Shown here: positions 49,918-59,156 of the stretch, piece by piece
Numbering within the stretch: position 1 is the first letter of the stretch
How the letters are laid out: each line of letters begins with the position of its first letter
Source of the DNA: Solibacteraceae bacterium
GTDB taxonomy: Bacteria; Acidobacteriota; Terriglobia; Bryobacterales; Bryobacteraceae
DNA length: 64,000 nucleotides
Assembly: GCA_026984795.1 (NCBI GenBank)
Contig: JALSRK010000028.1
Span: forward strand, 1-64,000
Reading direction: 5' to 3'
Made by a program: the position numbers and the translations under genes
Notes under the pieces: generated by a model
Told to the model about the DNA's origin: nothing
Databases searched by the model: none
The model's input: only the letters and a program-made list of their open reading frames with translations

Positions 49918-50829
49918 TCACCGGCTAATCGGCGTCGGCAGGGTCACGGCGCAGCACGAAGTATCGCCGGCGTTGTGCGTTTTCTTCTGATACTCGAGTT
50001 CCATGTCGATCACCTGCTTGAGGTTCGGCCATGGCAACTGCGCCGGAATCCGGCGGCCGTTGATGAACAGCGTCGGCGTGGCGTTGATTCCCAACTCGCG
50101 CCCCTCCGCGATCGAGCGCTCCACCTCGGGCTCGGTCTCCCGGTTGTCGAGGCAGCGGGTAAGGCGTAGCTGGTCCACGTCCCCCAGCGTGCCGGCGAAC
50201 TCGGCCACCTTGGAGCGCAAGTTCTCTTTCGTGATCTCCGACTGGTGGGCGAACACCCAGTCGTGATACTTCCAGAACGCCTCCTCGGACTGCTTGTAAA
50301 TGCACCGCCCTGCGATGGCCGCGTCTCGCGCCCACGGGTGGATCGGGTCCAAGGGGAAGTCCTTGAAGTACAGCCGCACCTCCTTCGCATAGGTCTGGAT
50401 GAGGTGCTTCCGCAGTGATTCCGCCTCCCGTTTGCAATACGGACATTCGAAATCGGTAAAGATCACCATGCGCACCGGCGCTCCCGGAGTCCCCAGGCTG
50501 GGCTGCCCCTCGGTGGTGATCTTCTCGTAGGTCTCCTGGAACGGGTTCTTGTCCAAGGGATAAATACTCGCGCGCACCAGCTTCTTGCCGTCTTTGGAGA
50601 GGTAAAAGATCTCTTCCCGTGAGGCCGGGCCGGCGGTGCCCTTCACCCGGATCCGGCGAAAGCCGTCCAAATCCGACGGCTCCGGATCCGAGATCTCCAC
50701 CCGGATGTCCGGCCCCCAGAGCAGCAGGTGCCGCACGTATTCCTCGAGCGCGGCTTTGTCGATGGACTGCTTTTCAGCCGCTCCCAGCGCCGCGCAGAGC
50801 AAAAGCGCTCCCCAGGTGAGCTTCCGCAT
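49918..50829 (-). CDS. DsbA/DsbG-like thiol-disulfide protein
   Basis: A 303-residue exported protein with a signal peptide (LTWGALLLCAALGAA). Residues ~20-105 form an unassigned N-terminal region. Residues ~115-280 are a DsbA-type thioredoxin domain: FTDFECPYCKREAE with active site C129-P-Y-C132, an inserted helical domain and the cis-proline loop INATPTLFINGRR. The CPYC centre is typical of DsbA-like oxidases or of the DsbA-like fold used in disulfide isomerases. No DsbB is adjacent. It may help fold the secreted peptidase encoded right behind it, which is inference. Confidence 0.9.
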   Translation of the reverse strand: MRKLTWGALLLCAALGAAEKQSIDKAALEEYVRHLLLWGPDIRVEISDPEPSDLDGFRRIRVKGTAGPASREEIFYLSKDGKKLVRASIYPLDKNPFQETYEKITTEGQPSLGTPGAPVRMVIFTDFECPYCKREAESLRKHLIQTYAKEVRLYFKDFPLDPIHPWARDAAIAGRCIYKQSEEAFWKYHDWVFAHQSEITKENLRSKVAEFAGTLGDVDQLRLTRCLDNRETEPEVERSIAEGRELGINATPTLFINGRRIPAQLPWPNLKQVIDMELEYQKKTHNAGDTSCCAVTLPTPISR

Positions 50830-50873
50830 AACCTCATCCTATCGCAGCCCTGCGGGGCCGGGCCCGCCGCCGG

Positions 50874-51320
50874 CTACGGCTTCCGGACGCCGATGGTCAG
50901 CAGGATGTTCGCGTAGAGGTTCTGGTCGGCCGTCTGGATCACCAGGGCCACGTCGGAACCCTCGGCCACTTTGTAGAAGTCCCACCGCTCGATCGGCTCG
51001 AGATCCAGCGAGATGCCCGCTTCTTCGAGCGCCGCCCGGTACTCGGCCCACACCGGCGGGTCCTCTTTCATCGCGTAGGGGCCCGTCTTCTCCGGCTGCA
51101 TCGTGCTGACCTTCTCCACCGGAATGGCGCTCAGCAGGGCCTTCAGCACCTGCGTGCAGCTCACCACTCCGGGCGACAGGTTCAGGCTGACCAATTCCGC
51201 GTTCGGGCCCAGCTTCGTTCCGGCCGGATAGTTGCCGTCGGCGATCAGCACCTTCGAGGTGTGGCCGGACCGCGCCAGGATTTCCGTGATCTGGGGATGA
51301 AGGAGCTGGTGCAAGAGCAT
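50874..51320 (-). CDS. RbsD/FucU-family sugar mutarotase
   Basis: A 148-residue member of the RbsD/FucU family, which interconverts sugar anomers for ribose or fucose catabolism. Diagnostic stretches are HPQITEILARSGHTSKVLIADGNYP near the N-terminus, with the His and Asp that contact the sugar ring, and the closing VALVIQTADQNLYANILLTIG. The length and motif order fit FucU-type better than RbsD, but specificity is not readable. No ribose or fucose transport genes are next to it. It is divergent from argS across 134 bases that hold a GC-rich hairpin (CGGGGGC with GCCCCCG). Confidence 0.85.
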   Translation of the reverse strand: MLLHQLLHPQITEILARSGHTSKVLIADGNYPAGTKLGPNAELVSLNLSPGVVSCTQVLKALLSAIPVEKVSTMQPEKTGPYAMKEDPPVWAEYRAALEEAGISLDLEPIERWDFYKVAEGSDVALVIQTADQNLYANILLTIGVRKP

Positions 51321-51454
51321 AGCCTAATTACCGTAACAGACCCCGCCGCCCGGCTGCGCCGGATGCGTGCGCCCGCGCCGGGGGCGGCCGTTCGCCGCCG
51401 CGGCGGCCCCCGATCGGCGCCGGCGGTCCTCCGCCCGCCCGATGCTACACTGAT

Positions 51455-53407
51455 GTGTCTGTGTTCCACGAAATCGAACAACGGCTTCAGGAAACCTTTG
51501 CCCGCTGTCTCGAGGAGAAGCTGGACGTCCGCGACGTCCCCGTCGCCCTCGAGGAGCCCCGCGAGGCCTCCTTCGGCGAGCTGGCCCTGCCCGTCGCCTT
51601 TCAGCTCGCCCGGCGGCTGCGCAAGGCCCCCCGGCTGATCGCCCAGGATCTGGTCGCCGCCGTCGGCGCTGTCGAGGGCGTGGCCGCCCTCGAAATCGCC
51701 GGCAACGGCTACGTGAACGTCCGCTTCGACCGCGGCTACTACGCCCGCGGACTCCTTGCCGGCTCTTCCGCCGAATCCCGCGCGCCCGCCGGCGGCAAGG
51801 TGATCGTCGAGCACACCAACATCAACCCCAACAAGGCCGCCCACGTCGGCCACCTGCGCAACGCCATCCTCGGCGACACCCTGGTCCGCATGCTGCGCGC
51901 CTCCGGCCGCCGCGTCGAGGTGCAGAACTACATCGACAACACCGGCGTCCAGGTGGCCGACGTCGTCGTCGGCTTCCACCACCTGGAGAAGAAGACCCCG
52001 GCTCAGGTCGCCGAGCTGGCCGCCCGGCCCAAATTCGACTACCTCTGCTGGGATCTCTACGCCCGCGTCTCGGCCCACTACAAGGAACACCCGGAATCCC
52101 TCAAGTGGCGCCAGCAGGCTCTCCACGCCATCGAGGCCGGCGAGGGCGAACTGGCCGAAATCGCCCACACCGTCGCCAACGCCATCATGCTCTGCCACCT
52201 GGGCACCATGCGGCGGCTAGGCATCACCTACGACGTGCTGCCGCGGGAGAGCGAGATCCTGCACCTGGAGTTCTGGGCTACGGCCTTCCAGCTCCTCAAG
52301 GAGCGCGGCGCCATCCGCTACGAGGAGAGCGGCAAGAACGCCGGCTGCTGGGTGATGCCGGCCAGCGCCTTCGGCGGCGGCGAGGAGCAGGACAAGGTGA
52401 TCGTCCGTTCCGATGGCACCGTCACCTATGTCGGCAAGGACATCGCCTACCAGCTCTGGAAGTTCGGCCTGCTGGGCAAGGACTTCTACTACCGCCCGCT
52501 GCTCACCGAAGCCGATGGCCACATCGTCTGGGTCACCTCCGACAAGCCCGGCTCCGAGACGCCGCCCGAGTTCGGCCGCGCCAGCGAGGTCTACAACGTC
52601 ATCGACGTCCGCCAGTCCTACCTGCAGGAAGTCGTCGCCGCGGGCTTGCGGGCGCTGGGCTACGAGGAGCAGGCCGAAAAGTCGATCCACTTCGCCTACG
52701 AGATGGTCGCCCTCTCGCTCCGGGCCGCCGCCGAGCTGGGCGTCGAGCTCTCCGAGGAGGACCGCAAGAAGGGCTTCGTCGATGTCTCCGGCCGCAAGGG
52801 TCTGGGCGAGAAGGCCGACGATCTGATCGACCGGCTCGTCGAGCGCGCCTTCGACGAGGTCAGCTCACGCCACCCGGACGTGGACGAGGCCGAGCGCCGC
52901 GAAGTAGCCCGCCAGATCGCCGTCGGCGCCCTGCGCTACTTCATGCTCAAGTTCACCCGCGCCTCGGTGATCGCCTTCGACTTCCAGGAGGCCCTCAGCT
53001 TCGAGGGCGAGACCGGCCCCTACGTCCAGTACGCCGCCGTCCGCGCCCGGGCCATCCTGCGCAAGTGGGCCGAGCGCGGCGAGAAGCTGCCGGACTTCGC
53101 CTCCATCCTCACCCGCGAGGCCATGGACCGCCAGCTCGCCTCCGAGGACTTCTGGCAACTGCTGCTGGCTGCCTCCAAGGCCGACGTCGCCCTGGCCCGC
53201 TCCATCGCCGGCGGCGAGCCCGCCCACGTCGCCAAGTACGCCTTCCAGCTCGCCCAGGCGTTCAACACCTTCTATCACGACTACCCCGTGATCCATGAAA
53301 AGGATCCCGAACGCCGCGCCTTCCTGCTCTGGATGACCACCTACTTCCGCGACCAGCTCGAGCGCACCCTCTCCATCCTCGGCATCCCTGTGCCGCCGTA
53401 TATGTGA
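51455..53407 (+). CDS. argS: Arginyl-tRNA synthetase
   Basis: A 650-residue class I synthetase that charges tRNA-Arg. The N-terminal Add-1 domain (FGELALPVAFQLARRL) is followed by the catalytic HIGH-type motif in NINPNKAAHVGHLRNA, a Rossmann fold and the VIRSDGTVTYVGKDIAY-like stretch. The C-terminal DALR anticodon-binding domain carries FEGETGPYVQYAAVRARAIL and ends with FRDQLERTLSILGIPVPPYM. ArgS lacks a KMSKS motif, as expected. The start is GTG at 51455 (or GTG at 51461); TACACT lies 4 to 9 bases upstream, so the leader is very short. It converges on the TIGR03437-like gene with 64 bases between. Confidence 0.96.
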   Translation: MSVFHEIEQRLQETFARCLEEKLDVRDVPVALEEPREASFGELALPVAFQLARRLRKAPRLIAQDLVAAVGAVEGVAALEIAGNGYVNVRFDRGYYARGLLAGSSAESRAPAGGKVIVEHTNINPNKAAHVGHLRNAILGDTLVRMLRASGRRVEVQNYIDNTGVQVADVVVGFHHLEKKTPAQVAELAARPKFDYLCWDLYARVSAHYKEHPESLKWRQQALHAIEAGEGELAEIAHTVANAIMLCHLGTMRRLGITYDVLPRESEILHLEFWATAFQLLKERGAIRYEESGKNAGCWVMPASAFGGGEEQDKVIVRSDGTVTYVGKDIAYQLWKFGLLGKDFYYRPLLTEADGHIVWVTSDKPGSETPPEFGRASEVYNVIDVRQSYLQEVVAAGLRALGYEEQAEKSIHFAYEMVALSLRAAAELGVELSEEDRKKGFVDVSGRKGLGEKADDLIDRLVERAFDEVSSRHPDVDEAERREVARQIAVGALRYFMLKFTRASVIAFDFQEALSFEGETGPYVQYAAVRARAILRKWAERGEKLPDFASILTREAMDRQLASEDFWQLLLAASKADVALARSIAGGEPAHVAKYAFQLAQAFNTFYHDYPVIHEKDPERRAFLLWMTTYFRDQLERTLSILGIPVPPYM

Positions 53408-53471
53408 AAAGCCGAGCCAGGCTTGCGGCACGAAACGCTTCCCGGCCGGCGTATGGGCGCCGGTCCGCGCT

Positions 53472-54368
53472 TCAACGAAGCATTACCTGGACCACGTTGG
53501 CCTCTACGCCGTCCACGGTGATCCGGATCTCCACCGCGCCCCGGCCCGCCAGGCTGCGCGGCAGCGGACCGATGTTGATCTGGTCCAGCCCCGGGAACAC
53601 CGAGTGCGCCACCGGGCCGAACACGTCCACCGGCTCGCCTCCCACCCTCGCCGTTGCGCCCTGGGAGACCCCCCGCATGCCGGTGCCGAACAGCTCGAGG
53701 TAGACCCGGTCGCCCGCCGGTCCCAGATCCACCGGCTTCGGCTCCAGCGTGTCCCCCTCCACCAGCAGGTCCCGCGTCTGCGTCCCGTCGGCGGCCACCC
53801 GCAGAGAGAACGCCGCGGCGATGCCCGTACCCTGCTGGTTGAACGTGTAGAGTCCCGGCGCCACCGGGGCGATCTCGAGGACGCCCGGAATCACGCCGCC
53901 CGCCCCGGAGATGGTCCGGACCACGGCCTGGCCCGGGGCCGTACCCGGCGGGATCAAGTAGTTGACTTGCCCCGGAGAGACGAAGAACAGCGGCGCGGCT
54001 CGCACCTTCCCGGCGCTGTCGGTGATCTCGACCCGGGTGCCCAACAGCTCCGTCGGCAGGGGCGTCTCCTTGGCGGAGGCGGTTCCTGTTGCCAGTCCCG
54101 CGCCGAAGCCGGAGGCAATCGATTCCGGGGCGAGGGGGTCTCCTTCGGCGAACGTGGCCGAGGAGACGGTGGCGAAACCGCCCGCGGCGGTCACTTCCCG
54201 GCGCAGGAGGTTGCCGGCCGCGTCGTAGACGTAGTCGATCCGGCTGCCGCTCGCGAACTCGACGGCGACCAGGCGGCCGGCCTGATCATAACGGTAGTTG
54301 ACGTTGTCGCCCGCCGCCCAAAGAACAGCCGGCAGAAGCAATGCGGTGATCTGCAGGAGCGCTTTCAT
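53472..54368 (-). CDS. Small secreted protein: YD-repeat fragment plus TIGR03437-like C-terminal domain
   Basis: A 298-residue protein. A signal peptide (LLQITALLLPAVLWAAG) leads to one or two YD-repeat units (YRYDQAGRLVAVEFASGSRI, then DYVYDAAGNLLRREV) like those of the adjacent Rhs protein. The remaining ~225 residues match the Ig-like C-terminal domain that is multiplied in Solibacter (GFGAGLATGTASA, FVSPGQVNYLIPPGTAPGQA, VYLELFGTGMRG, GLDQINIGPLPRSLAGRG and VDGVEANVVQV). That domain is thought to serve surface attachment or assembly. The gene starts 23 bases after the Rhs stop, so it is likely co-transcribed and may be a fitted partner. Confidence 0.85.
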   Translation of the reverse strand: MKALLQITALLLPAVLWAAGDNVNYRYDQAGRLVAVEFASGSRIDYVYDAAGNLLRREVTAAGGFATVSSATFAEGDPLAPESIASGFGAGLATGTASAKETPLPTELLGTRVEITDSAGKVRAAPLFFVSPGQVNYLIPPGTAPGQAVVRTISGAGGVIPGVLEIAPVAPGLYTFNQQGTGIAAAFSLRVAADGTQTRDLLVEGDTLEPKPVDLGPAGDRVYLELFGTGMRGVSQGATARVGGEPVDVFGPVAHSVFPGLDQINIGPLPRSLAGRGAVEIRITVDGVEANVVQVMLR

Positions 54369-54391
54369 GGGATCCTCCGGTGGCGTCTTCG

Positions 54392-57300
54392 CTACTTGTG
54401 GTCGAGCAAGCCGAATGCCTGGCCGAGGGCGCGGAACGTACCGCCGATGCCTCGGTCGGCCCACGATTCGCCGGCGTCCCAGACGACGCTGAGGCCTGGT
54501 TTTCGGGTCATGCGCCGCCTGACGTCCTCGGCGTCGGCCGGGGTGAATCTTCCCGTGGTCAACTGGACGACGGCGTCGGCGGCCACCACGGTGTTGGTCA
54601 GCCCGCCGGTGACGGCGCCCCCGGTGGCGACGTCGGCGATTCCCAGGGCCAGATTCCCGGTCGCCAGCACGGAGACGGCGGCCCCGGCGGTCGCGCCCGC
54701 GTCGAGAACCGTACGCCCTCCGTCGCCGTGCTGCACGCCGTCGTAGATTACCTGGCCCGTGTCCACCGCTACCCCCAGCGCCGCCAGCCCGTTGCCGAGC
54801 CATTTGAACTTCTGGGCCGCTTTCGCAGCTTCCGCCAGCTCGTCCACCTGCCCGGACAGCACCGTCCAGCGGGTGAACCGGGGGTCCAGTTCCCCGACGC
54901 CCTGCGCCCACGCCCCCAGCCGTGACGCTGAGGGGTTGAACGCATCCACCACTCTCCACACGTCGTCGGCCCCGTTGACGATCGCGTTCACCCAATCGTC
55001 GAGGCTGTTGGCGGCGGTGACGTAAGGCGCGATGCGCAGGTCGGCGTAATGGGTGAACAGGCCGCCGCTGCCGGTGACGACCGACATCCACCACGGCACG
55101 GAGACCGGACTCTCCGCCCGCGGCTGGGTGTGAGCGCCGGCTCCCGATCTCATCGCCCGCCGGCCGGTGGGATCGATATAGAACAGCGGGTTGGCCCCGG
55201 CGAACTGGTACGGATTCACGGCCAGCGGATCGAGCGTCAGCACCGGGTCCCGCGTCAGGAAGCGCCCCCAGCCGGCGTCGTAGTAGCGCGCCCGCATGTA
55301 ATAGAGGTCCGTGCTCCCTTCGCGCATCACCCCGTAGGCGCCGTGATAGACGAACGGCTGCGTGGACGAGCCGGCGTGGGCCACGTGCTCGCCGTAGGGC
55401 GTCACGGCGTAGGCGTCGGTCACCGCCCCCGCGTCGCCGGTGAGCAGGGTCGTGTTGCCCATTTCGTCGAAATGATAGAAGCGGCGGCTTTCGCCGTCGG
55501 CCTCGATGCTGTGGAGCAGCACCCCGTTGGGCAGGTGGACGTAGTAGCGGCGGTCGGCTCCGCCGGAGCGCACGATGGAGACCGCCGTCCAGGGGAGCGC
55601 ATAGTTCAGCACGTACTCTTCCGTCTCGCCGCCGGCGCTACGGGAGATGCGGCCGCCCAGGCCGTCGTAGGTGAACTGGACACCGCCGCCCTGCCCGGCG
55701 ACGGCGATGAGCCGCGAGCCGTGGTCCCAGGTGTACTGCCGCAGGCCGTCGGAAATGAGGCGCCCAAGGGCGTCGTAGGTCGCGCCGGTCATCTGGTGCG
55801 CCGGGTCGTAGGAGACGGGCATCACGCCCGGGGCGGGCAGCGCCGAGACCGGCAGATTCCGCGCGGCCGCCGTGATCTGCCCGGCGGCGTCGCGGGTCAG
55901 CGTGATCGAGGCGATCTCGCCATCCTTGCGTTCACTGATCTTCGTGAGGCGGTCGTTGGCATCGTAGGTGAACTCGGTGGTGACGCCGTTGGGGCGGCGG
56001 ATCGAGGCGAGCCGGTCGGCGGCGTCGTAGCTGAGCGTGGTGGCTCCGCCCACCCAGTCCGACACCCGCGTCACCCGGCCCCGGGCGTCGTACTCGTATT
56101 CGATCCGCTTGCCCGGCGCCGGCGTCAGCGCGCTGACGCGCCCCGCCGCGTCGCGCTCGATCACGATGCCGTTGGAAAGCGACAACCTCCCGTTCCGGTC
56201 GTAGCCCAGCGTCAGGCCGTTCGCCTCGGTGAGGCGCCCGTCAGCGTCGTAGGCGAGGTTGATCAGGCTGCCGTCGGGCATGGTCCGCTGCGTAGGCCGG
56301 CCGGCGGGATCCGAAGTGATCGTCGTTACGCCGAGCGGTGTCTCGACTCGGCTGACGTTGCCCCGCCGGTCGTAGCCCAGCCGGATGACGCGGTTCAATG
56401 GATCGGTGACGGAGGTCAGCGCGCCGCTGCTGTCATAGCCCCGGCGCCAGACGCCGCCGTTGGGATCGGTGATGGCGGTGATGTTGCGCCGCGCGTCCCG
56501 CTGGAATTGCGCCGCGATCCCGGCGCGATCCAGCCCCGTGAGATCGCCCATCGCGCTGTAGCTGTAGCGGCTCATGCGGCCTAGCGGATCCCGCACCTCC
56601 TCGAGCCGGCCCATGGAATCGTAGCGGAACGTGAACCGCTCGCCGCCGGCCGCCGTCGCCGCCACTGGCCGTCCGGCTTCGTCCAGGCTGAGGGCGCGCG
56701 TCTTGTTCAGCGCGTCGGTGACGGCCCTCAGACGCCCGGCCGCGTCGTAGGCGAACCGCATCCGCGTGCCCAGGGCATCGAAGATCCGCACGCGCCGGCC
56801 GGCGCCGTCGTATTCGATCTGGAGCGTCTCGCCGGCCCCGTTGGTGAAGCCGACGAGCTGCCCCGCGGCGTCGGTCTCGTAGCGCCTGACGTTGCCCTCC
56901 GAGTCGGTGGTGCTGAGCAGCCGGCCGTTGGCGTCATAGCTGTAGCTGAGCTGGTTGCCGAGGCTGTCGGTGAACGTCTCCATCCGCCCGTTGGCGTCGA
57001 ACGAGGCCGCGTGGACCCGGCCCGCCGGACCCGCGGCGCTGAGCAGGTTGCCGGCGGCGTCGTAGGCGTAACGGACCTCGCCGCCTTCGGCGTCCCGCAC
57101 CGCCGAGAGCCGCTTCAGCGCGTCGTACTCCATCGTCAGCACGATTCCCGTCGCCGACTCGACCCGCGCCAGCGTGCCGTCGTCGTTGTAAGTGAACCTT
57201 GCCGTTCCCCCGGCCGGATTCGTGTTCTCCAACACCTGGCCGCGGCCGTTCACCGTCATGCTCCACCGGTTGCCGGCGCGGTCCGTGAACCCGGTCAGAT

Positions 57301-58966
57301 TCCCGCGGGCGTCGTAAGAGAGAAGCTGTTCGGTTCCGTCGGGGTACGCGAGCCGCGTGGCCACCCAATAGCGGAAACCGTCCTGGGTCTGCATCTCGTA
57401 CTCGACGGTTCGCTGGCGGCCCTGATAGTCGGTGCTGCTGGCGAAATAACCCGAGTCCGGGTGGTAACTGAAGCGGGCGGTGTCGCCGTTGGCGTTGGTG
57501 TAGCTGGTGAGGCGGTTCGAGGCGTCGTAGGAGAAGAGCTGTTTCGCTCCGGCCGGGTCGTCGGCCTCGGCCAGGTTGTTGAACCGGGCGTGCCGGAACG
57601 TCGCGGTGCGGTTCAGCGCGTCCGTCTGCGTAGTTGTGATGGCGCCCGGCTGGACGTCGTAGCCCAGACGGAGCGTATTGCCCTCGCCGTCGTCCTGTTC
57701 GATGACGCGGCCGCTCGCGTCGTACCGTTGAACGGTCGCCTTTGCGCCGTCCGGCTTCGTCGTCGAGAGCAGCAAGCCTTCGCCGCTCGCGGGGTACTCG
57801 TAGTTCTCCGTCCGCCCGAGCGGATCGGTTACGCCGGTCAGGTTGCCGTCCGTGTAGGTGAAGACCACCGCGCGGCCGGTCTGGTCCTCGACCTTGGTGA
57901 GCTTCCCCTGGGTGTAGGTGAACTCGAGTGACCGCCCCAACCCGTCCTCTACTTTGGACGGACCAATCCCGCCCGCTGCCTGCGTCACCTCGAGCGCGTT
58001 GCCGTTGCGATCCTCGATCCGAATCAGCCGGCCGGCGGCGTCGAACGAATAGACGAGTTCGGTCGACAGGTCCAGGAAACGGTAGCCCGTATCCTCGCCG
58101 CCCTGCAACTGATGCGTGAGCTTCTCGGCGCTGTCCAGCGCCCACGCGCCCTCGGTGAGGCGGAACCGGATGGAGCGCCCCCCGAACAGGCGGACCCGGG
58201 CCACGGGCCCGGTGCGCTCGAGCGAGACGTCGAAGTTGTGCATCCAGTTGGCGCCCAGCGCGCTCTCGACGCCGTTGGCTTTCAACAAGGAGCCGTAAAA
58301 CCGCAGGAAGTTCAACGGCAGCGGCCCACCCAGCCGCAGATCGGGAACGATCACGCTGCCGTCGTGCAGCTCGCCGCTGGCCAGCGATACCGGGTCCGCC
58401 GCGTCGCGGGTGTTGTTGGTCCGGTGCTCGGTCGGAGCGACCACCGTGGTCTCGAAGCTCTGCTCGCAGCGCTCCTGTTCGATTTGCCCCGGAGGGTTGG
58501 TCACGACCCAGGTGATCGCCGGCATCTGAGGTCCCAGGCCGGGCCCCGGGCACAGCGTCACGCTCCCCGACAGAGGGTTCTCATTGCCGTCGATCATCAG
58601 CGGCTGGGCCAGATACAGCAGGCCGCCCTCGATCGACAATCCGGGAGCAGCCGAGAAGGGGAACGGGTTGCTCGCCCCATCAAAGCCGAGTTCGGCGCAA
58701 TCGCCCTCCGGGATGGATTCCAGCGGGATCTGGACGCGGATCTTGAAGTGCAAGCAGGAAAGCTCAATGGTACCGCCGTCCTGCGGCTGGGCCCCGGCGA
58801 ACGGCGCCCCCGGCGCTAGAAACAGCAACAATGCCCAAGCCCACCGGGCGTATCCGCCCGCCCGGCCCCTTACTTGCCGACCGCCACAGCGGCTCCCCGG
58901 CAACGCCGCGCCCAGAGCGGCCGAAAAAGAAACTCGCTTCCGGGCGGACTTCCTCCTCGAGCCCAT
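54392..58966 (-). CDS. Rhs/YD-repeat protein with core domain and C-terminal tip
   Basis: A 1524-residue secreted giant. A signal segment (WAWALLLFLAPGAPFAGA) is followed by a Cys-containing N-terminal domain, a DUF6531-like opening (DPVSLASGELHDGSVIVPDLRLGG) and about 25-30 YD repeats of the form YDxxGRLxxxTDxxG, which wrap into the hollow Rhs/Tc cage. The core signature is YYMRARYYDAGWGRFLTRDPV with the DPTGRR that follows. The last ~205 residues are not repetitive and include a glycine-rich hydrophobic stretch (LATGNLALGIADVATGGAVTGG), then a short charged end. In toxin Rhs proteins this tip is the effector, but I recognise no toxin fold and no immunity gene follows; the next gene is the YD/TIGR03437-like protein. 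Alternatively it is an adhesin. Confidence 0.92.
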   Translation of the reverse strand: MGSRRKSARKRVSFSAALGAALPGSRCGGRQVRGRAGGYARWAWALLLFLAPGAPFAGAQPQDGGTIELSCLHFKIRVQIPLESIPEGDCAELGFDGASNPFPFSAAPGLSIEGGLLYLAQPLMIDGNENPLSGSVTLCPGPGLGPQMPAITWVVTNPPGQIEQERCEQSFETTVVAPTEHRTNNTRDAADPVSLASGELHDGSVIVPDLRLGGPLPLNFLRFYGSLLKANGVESALGANWMHNFDVSLERTGPVARVRLFGGRSIRFRLTEGAWALDSAEKLTHQLQGGEDTGYRFLDLSTELVYSFDAAGRLIRIEDRNGNALEVTQAAGGIGPSKVEDGLGRSLEFTYTQGKLTKVEDQTGRAVVFTYTDGNLTGVTDPLGRTENYEYPASGEGLLLSTTKPDGAKATVQRYDASGRVIEQDDGEGNTLRLGYDVQPGAITTTQTDALNRTATFRHARFNNLAEADDPAGAKQLFSYDASNRLTSYTNANGDTARFSYHPDSGYFASSTDYQGRQRTVEYEMQTQDGFRYWVATRLAYPDGTEQLLSYDARGNLTGFTDRAGNRWSMTVNGRGQVLENTNPAGGTARFTYNDDGTLARVESATGIVLTMEYDALKRLSAVRDAEGGEVRYAYDAAGNLLSAAGPAGRVHAASFDANGRMETFTDSLGNQLSYSYDANGRLLSTTDSEGNVRRYETDAAGQLVGFTNGAGETLQIEYDGAGRRVRIFDALGTRMRFAYDAAGRLRAVTDALNKTRALSLDEAGRPVAATAAGGERFTFRYDSMGRLEEVRDPLGRMSRYSYSAMGDLTGLDRAGIAAQFQRDARRNITAITDPNGGVWRRGYDSSGALTSVTDPLNRVIRLGYDRRGNVSRVETPLGVTTITSDPAGRPTQRTMPDGSLINLAYDADGRLTEANGLTLGYDRNGRLSLSNGIVIERDAAGRVSALTPAPGKRIEYEYDARGRVTRVSDWVGGATTLSYDAADRLASIRRPNGVTTEFTYDANDRLTKISERKDGEIASITLTRDAAGQITAAARNLPVSALPAPGVMPVSYDPAHQMTGATYDALGRLISDGLRQYTWDHGSRLIAVAGQGGGVQFTYDGLGGRISRSAGGETEEYVLNYALPWTAVSIVRSGGADRRYYVHLPNGVLLHSIEADGESRRFYHFDEMGNTTLLTGDAGAVTDAYAVTPYGEHVAHAGSSTQPFVYHGAYGVMREGSTDLYYMRARYYDAGWGRFLTRDPVLTLDPLAVNPYQFAGANPLFYIDPTGRRAMRSGAGAHTQPRAESPVSVPWWMSVVTGSGGLFTHYADLRIAPYVTAANSLDDWVNAIVNGADDVWRVVDAFNPSASRLGAWAQGVGELDPRFTRWTVLSGQVDELAEAAKAAQKFKWLGNGLAALGVAVDTGQVIYDGVQHGDGGRTVLDAGATAGAAVSVLATGNLALGIADVATGGAVTGGLTNTVVAADAVVQLTTGRFTPADAEDVRRRMTRKPGLSVVWDAGESWADRGIGGTFRALGQAFGLLDHK

Positions 58967-59156
58967 TGCCCCTCCTCTCAGGAAAGCCCGCCTCCCGAAA
59001 GCAGCTCACCACGCCGTCCCAGTTTGCGTGCTGATCCGTTAGCGCCGATTATGAAGGAACCCGGCGGCCGATGTCAATGGATTCCCGTAACTTGTCCGCG
59101 CTTTTGCCCCGCCCTCGGCCCTCCGGCGTCCTTGGCGCCCGTTACCAGCCCCCGCC

